DNA from: UBA2784 sp964494625
GTDB taxonomy: Bacteria > Pseudomonadota > Alphaproteobacteria > Micropepsales > Micropepsaceae
Direction: 5' to 3'
DNA length: 64,000 nucleotides
NCBI GenBank assembly: GCA_964494625.1
Contig: CAZBRT010000002.1
Span: 62,001 to 126,000 of the forward strand
Positions within the stretch are counted from its first letter, which is position 1; each line of letters starts with the position of its first letter. This document shows, piece after piece, positions 60,780-64,000 of this stretch. Made by a program: the position numbers and the translations under genes. The notes below the pieces were generated by a model. The model was given only the letters and a program-made list of their open reading frames with translations. It ran no database searches and was not told the origin of the DNA.

Positions 60780-61733
60780 TCAGCTGGTGCGGCCGCGCGA
60801 GCGGATTTTTGCCAGAACGCGCGACAGCTCTTCCTCGTGATCAAGGTCTGACCTGTCGGGGGTCAGCACAACCTGCATCGCCACAGCCAGCTGGCCCAGC
60901 ACGGTGGCGTTCTTTTCCAGGTCGATGCCTGCGTCAACCGAGTTGGCAATGTTGGCCACGGTGCCGCAAAGGTCAGTAAGCCCCCCAAATCCCGACTCGG
61001 TGGCACGACGGGTGAGTTCCTCGTTCAGGGCCCGCACGCGTTCGACATCCGCGCGGCGCATGTCATCACTTGCGCCAGTTTTGGCCGCCTCCTTGAGGAA
61101 GTCCGCCAGGACGCCGATCTGGAAGGCCGAGCGGCGCATCTTTTCCAGATTTACAAGCGAGCGACTCTTTTCGATGGCGCGCGCGGCCAGCGCGGCTGCA
61201 GCCTGCGCGGGCAAGCCATCGGCAGCCCTGAGCTTCAGTGAATTGGGAACGGAGATCAGCTGCGCGTCGCTGGGGCGCTGCGCATCGCGGCGGCGATCGG
61301 GCCCGATATATTCCGACGTGACCACAAATCCCTTGCGCGCATCCACATGCGTGCGCACGCGGTCGGCCACCTGCTTGACCGAAAGCGGCCTCACCAAAAG
61401 GTCGTCCGCGCCCGCACCCACGACGCCGCGCACGACCTCGGCAGCCGTCTGCCAGATTGTCGCGATGATGATGAGAAAGGGATTTCGTCCGGTCGTGCCC
61501 TGCCGGATTTCCTGGATCACGCGGCAGGCATCACTGGCACCATCGCTGGCCTCAATCATCAGAAGGTCAGTGTCGTTCTCGCCCAGCCATTGGCGCAGAT
61601 CGTCAACGCTTGCCACCATCTCGATATTGCGGAAGCCCATCCCGAAAAGCGCATTGCGCGACGCCATGCGGTTGGCAGGCACGGGATCGCACACCATCGC
61701 ACTTGCCTGGTCGTATCGATGCTGTGCAGCCAC
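60780..61733 (-). CDS. Receiver-like protein with altered phospho-acceptor site
   Basis: 317 aa from a GTG at 61733. The first 125 residues fold like a CheY receiver: acidic pocket residue in MVCDPVPANR (D16) and alternating hydrophobic strands, but the phospho-acceptor position in DLLMIEASDG is Glu (E61) and the conserved Lys is Arg (R115 in LLVRPLS). A GPDRRR motif near 145 and a helical C-terminus (about 190-315) follow, as in several alphaproteobacterial receiver proteins of unknown role. It has no DNA-binding domain. A constitutive or non-phosphorylated signalling role is inferred. Confidence 0.75.
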   Translation of the reverse strand: MAAQHRYDQASAMVCDPVPANRMASRNALFGMGFRNIEMVASVDDLRQWLGENDTDLLMIEASDGASDACRVIQEIRQGTTGRNPFLIIIATIWQTAAEVVRGVVGAGADDLLVRPLSVKQVADRVRTHVDARKGFVVTSEYIGPDRRRDAQRPSDAQLISVPNSLKLRAADGLPAQAAAALAARAIEKSRSLVNLEKMRRSAFQIGVLADFLKEAAKTGASDDMRRADVERVRALNEELTRRATESGFGGLTDLCGTVANIANSVDAGIDLEKNATVLGQLAVAMQVVLTPDRSDLDHEEELSRVLAKIRSRGRTS

Positions 61734-61787
61734 CCGGGTCCGCTCCGCTTGCGGGGACGAAGGGGGACAGAATGGCTGAGCAGGTGT

Positions 61788-62594
61788 TTATACAGCCTTG
61801 ACGGATTTGCCGCGCTTTGGTGCTGCGGCCTTAATGATTTCGTAAAACTCGGCGGCGGCAAGGCTTGCCCCGCCGACCAGCGCGCCGTCCACGCCCGGCA
61901 CATGAAGGATTTCGGCGGCATTGGCCGCCTTGACCGAGCCGCCATAAAGGATGCGCATGGCGTCGGCGCCACTTGCCCCCGACCCCACCAGCGATGTCCG
62001 CAAGGTCTCCCGAATGACGCGATGCATGGCCTCAATATCAGCTGACGTCGCCGTGCGGCCGGTGCCTATCGCCCAGACTGGCTCATAGGCGATCACCGTG
62101 TTCCGGGGGGTGGCACCTGCGGGCAAGCTTGCCCTCACCTGACCCGAGACGACGGTCTCGGCCTTGCCGCTGTTGCGCTCGTCCAGTGTCTCGCCCACGC
62201 AGATGATGGCGAGAAGGCCCGCCCGATGCGCAGCCTCGGCCTTGGCCCGCACATCCGCATCCTTTTCGGCGTGCATGGCGCGCCTTTCACTGTGCCCGGC
62301 GAGAACGGCGGTCGCACCAGCATCCGCCAGCATCGGCGCGCTCACGTCGCCCGTATACGCACCCGAATCCCTTGCATGGCAGTCCTGCCCGCCCACGGCG
62401 ATCCTGGTGCCGCGAACTGCCTTCGCCAGCCGCTCGACCAAGGTTGCCGGGGGGCAGACCAGCACATCCGCGGATGCGCCACCCTTTTTCAGGAGCGTCT
62501 TCAGCTTGCGGATCTCCGCAAGGCTTTCGGCAGTGCCGTTCATTTTCCAGTTACCTGCCGCGAGTTTGCGGCGCTTGGGACTTGCAGACGTCAT
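61788..62594 (-). CDS. tpiA: Triosephosphate isomerase
   Basis: 268 aa. Interconverts glyceraldehyde 3-phosphate and dihydroxyacetone phosphate. KLAAGNWKMNGT near the N-terminus holds the substrate Asn and Lys, the catalytic His is in AVLAGHSERR, the catalytic Glu in VIAYEPVWAIGTGRTAT, and the phosphate loop is ILYGGSVKAANA. ATG 62594 is chosen. Divergent from the ppiD-like gene. Confidence 0.96.
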   Translation of the reverse strand: MTSASPKRRKLAAGNWKMNGTAESLAEIRKLKTLLKKGGASADVLVCPPATLVERLAKAVRGTRIAVGGQDCHARDSGAYTGDVSAPMLADAGATAVLAGHSERRAMHAEKDADVRAKAEAAHRAGLLAIICVGETLDERNSGKAETVVSGQVRASLPAGATPRNTVIAYEPVWAIGTGRTATSADIEAMHRVIRETLRTSLVGSGASGADAMRILYGGSVKAANAAEILHVPGVDGALVGGASLAAAEFYEIIKAAAPKRGKSVKAV

Positions 62595-62790
62595 GCTGGC
62601 GGTCCTTGGGGTGCGGCGGAGTTTGGCACTCGGGGGCCCATTTCCGGGGCGTATCCCCTTCATGGTTGGCCCAAGCTTTCATCTTTTGCAACGCGGCGGT
62701 GGCTTGCCCCGGCAATGGCTGGTCCCCTAGAGTGCGGCCCGACCGGGCGGTTACGCCGCCCCCTCCTCCTTCCTATGCGAACCGGTCACC

Positions 62791-64000
62791 ATGCTTGAAG
62801 CCATGCGCCGCGGGTCCAAATCCTGGATCGCTGCGGCTTTTATCGGTGTGCTCGTGCTCAGCTTTGCGCTGTTCGGCATTGGCGACATATTCACCGGCGC
62901 GACCAGTCAGGTTGTCGCGCGCGTGGGCGACCGGGAGATTTCCACGCCGGAATTTTACCGTGAGCTGCAGAACGACCTCAAGCGCATCCGCCAAGAGCGG
63001 GGCCTCGAGATCACGCCCGCGCAGGCGCATGATGTCGGCTACGACCGCGATGTGCTGGAGCGCCTGATGGCGCAGATGGCGCTCGACATCTACGCCTATG
63101 ACATGGGCTTGCGTGTCGGCGACGACACGCTGCGCCAGATCATTGTCGGCCTCGGTGCATTCCAGGGGATTGACGGCTCGTTCGATCCCGTCGCCTTTAC
63201 GCGCTACCTGCAGACGACCGGCATCAGCCAGGAAGTGTTTGAGACCCGCTTCCGCCTTGACGTGACGCGGCAGCATCTCGTCTCCGCCGTGATGGCGGGC
63301 GTGCGGGCGCCGGCAGGCTATGTAACTGCCTTGCGCCGCCATGAGGATGAAAGGCGCGCGGTCGAATATGCCGTTTTGACACCGGCCGCGCTTGCCGGTC
63401 TCGACGATCCCGACGATGCGATGCTGGAAGCCTATCTCGCGGAGAACCCCGCGATTTTCCAGTCGCCCGAATATCGCAGCTTCACGATGATCGCGATCGG
63501 ACCGGACCAGCTTGGCGATGCGGTCAGCGTCAGTGATGAGGAAGTCGCGCAAGCCTATGAACTGAACCGCGCACGCTTCAACACACCTGAAAAGCGCGTG
63601 CTCGACCAGATCGTCTTCCTTTCCAAGGAAGAAGCCGATGCTGCGGCAGCCCGCATGGCGTCGGGCACAAGCTTCGATGCGATTGCCGCCGAGCGCGGCC
63701 TTGGTGCGGAAGACCTGGCACTGGGCGAAGTTCCTGAAGGCGATCCGCTTGTGCCCACCATCGCCTTTGAAGTGCCTGCAGGTACCACGACGCCACCTGC
63801 CGAAGCGCAGTTCGGCTGGGTCATCCTGCGCGTCGTTTCGGTCACGCCGGCGGTCGAGCAGACGCTTGCCGATGTGCGCGACGACATCGTTGCGGTGATC
63901 CGCCGTCGCAAGGCGCTTGACGAGCTTGCCCCAATCTATGACGCCATCGAGGATGCGCGCGGTGCCCGCACGCCGTTCGAGGAAATCGCCGAGCGCCTCA
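62791..64000 (+). CDS. PpiD-like peptidyl-prolyl isomerase, 5' part
   Basis: 403 codons, open to the right edge. A membrane anchor near the N-terminus (SWIAAAFIGVLVLSFALFGI, about 10-29) is followed by a SurA_N-like chaperone domain (VARVGDREISTPEFYRELQ, then ERLMAQMALDIYAYDMGLRV) and the beginning of a parvulin-type domain (LDQIVFLSKEEADAAAARM). This is the PpiD/SurA_N_3 layout: an inner-membrane periplasmic foldase near the Sec exit. Its position divergent from tpiA is conserved in alphaproteobacteria. The C-terminal half lies outside the window. Confidence 0.88.
   Translation, partial: MLEAMRRGSKSWIAAAFIGVLVLSFALFGIGDIFTGATSQVVARVGDREISTPEFYRELQNDLKRIRQERGLEITPAQAHDVGYDRDVLERLMAQMALDIYAYDMGLRVGDDTLRQIIVGLGAFQGIDGSFDPVAFTRYLQTTGISQEVFETRFRLDVTRQHLVSAVMAGVRAPAGYVTALRRHEDERRAVEYAVLTPAALAGLDDPDDAMLEAYLAENPAIFQSPEYRSFTMIAIGPDQLGDAVSVSDEEVAQAYELNRARFNTPEKRVLDQIVFLSKEEADAAAARMASGTSFDAIAAERGLGAEDLALGEVPEGDPLVPTIAFEVPAGTTTPPAEAQFGWVILRVVSVTPAVEQTLADVRDDIVAVIRRRKALDELAPIYDAIEDARGARTPFEEIAERL

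Overview
The window is GC-rich bacterial chromosome and reads as an alphaproteobacterium, probably of the Hyphomicrobiales or a neighbouring order. The evidence is the gene order and family types: dusB-ntrB-ntrC-ntrY-ntrX-trkA-hfq-hflX, fused ispDF, a pyruvate dehydrogenase E1 beta subunit carrying its own lipoyl domain, TrmFO, a COQ10-like protein, and a GTTC-N7-GTTC LexA box at uvrA. The genus cannot be told from the sequence alone.

Layout. 0-8.4 kb: queA (5' end only), coaD and gyrA on the minus strand, rsgA on the plus strand, then ssb and uvrA diverging around an SOS operator. 8.4-16.4 kb: a membrane protein, a small exported protein, two tandem amidases, an OsmC-family protein, a repeat protein with septoil-knot character, trmFO, a squalene/phytoene-synthase-like protein and a PuuD-type membrane protein. 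16.5-24.9 kb: secD-yajC, a DUF815 ATPase, then nlpD-pcm-surE-serS and hflX. 24.9-35.0 kb: hfq, an aminotransferase, trkA and the nitrogen-regulation operon. 35.1-38.6 kb: ispDF-pgpA-cinA, a COQ10-like gene and lipA. 48.7-64 kb: lpdA-pdhC-pdhB-pdhA, a divIC-like gene, eno, a sodium symporter, a MAPEG protein, kdsA-pyrG, secG, a receiver-like protein, tpiA and the start of a ppiD-like gene.

The most notable region is 41.9-48.3 kb. Five genes match, in family and largely in order, the Campylobacter jejuni Cj1415-Cj1420 enzymes for O-methyl phosphoramidate: an L-glutamine kinase-like ATP-grasp/phosphohistidine protein, a gamma-glutamyl-CDP-amidate hydrolase-like amidotransferase, a cytidylyltransferase, a methyltransferase and a CysC-like kinase. 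A sulfotransferase-like protein lies at the cassette edge and is a good candidate for the transferase that would use the PAPS-like nucleotide donor. The block is bracketed by two near-identical copies of the last ~62 bp of a DUF1801 gene: one in the intact gene, the other an orphan fragment just after the kinase. This suggests insertion or recombination at that gene. The block also separates lpdA from lipA, which often lie close together in related genomes.

The rest is mostly housekeeping. The pyruvate dehydrogenase operon needs lipoate from lipA. ispDF, pgpA, kdsA, pyrG and eno supply envelope and central metabolism. ntrBC and ntrYX sense nitrogen and redox state. No tRNA, rRNA, CRISPR array, transposase or integrase was seen.
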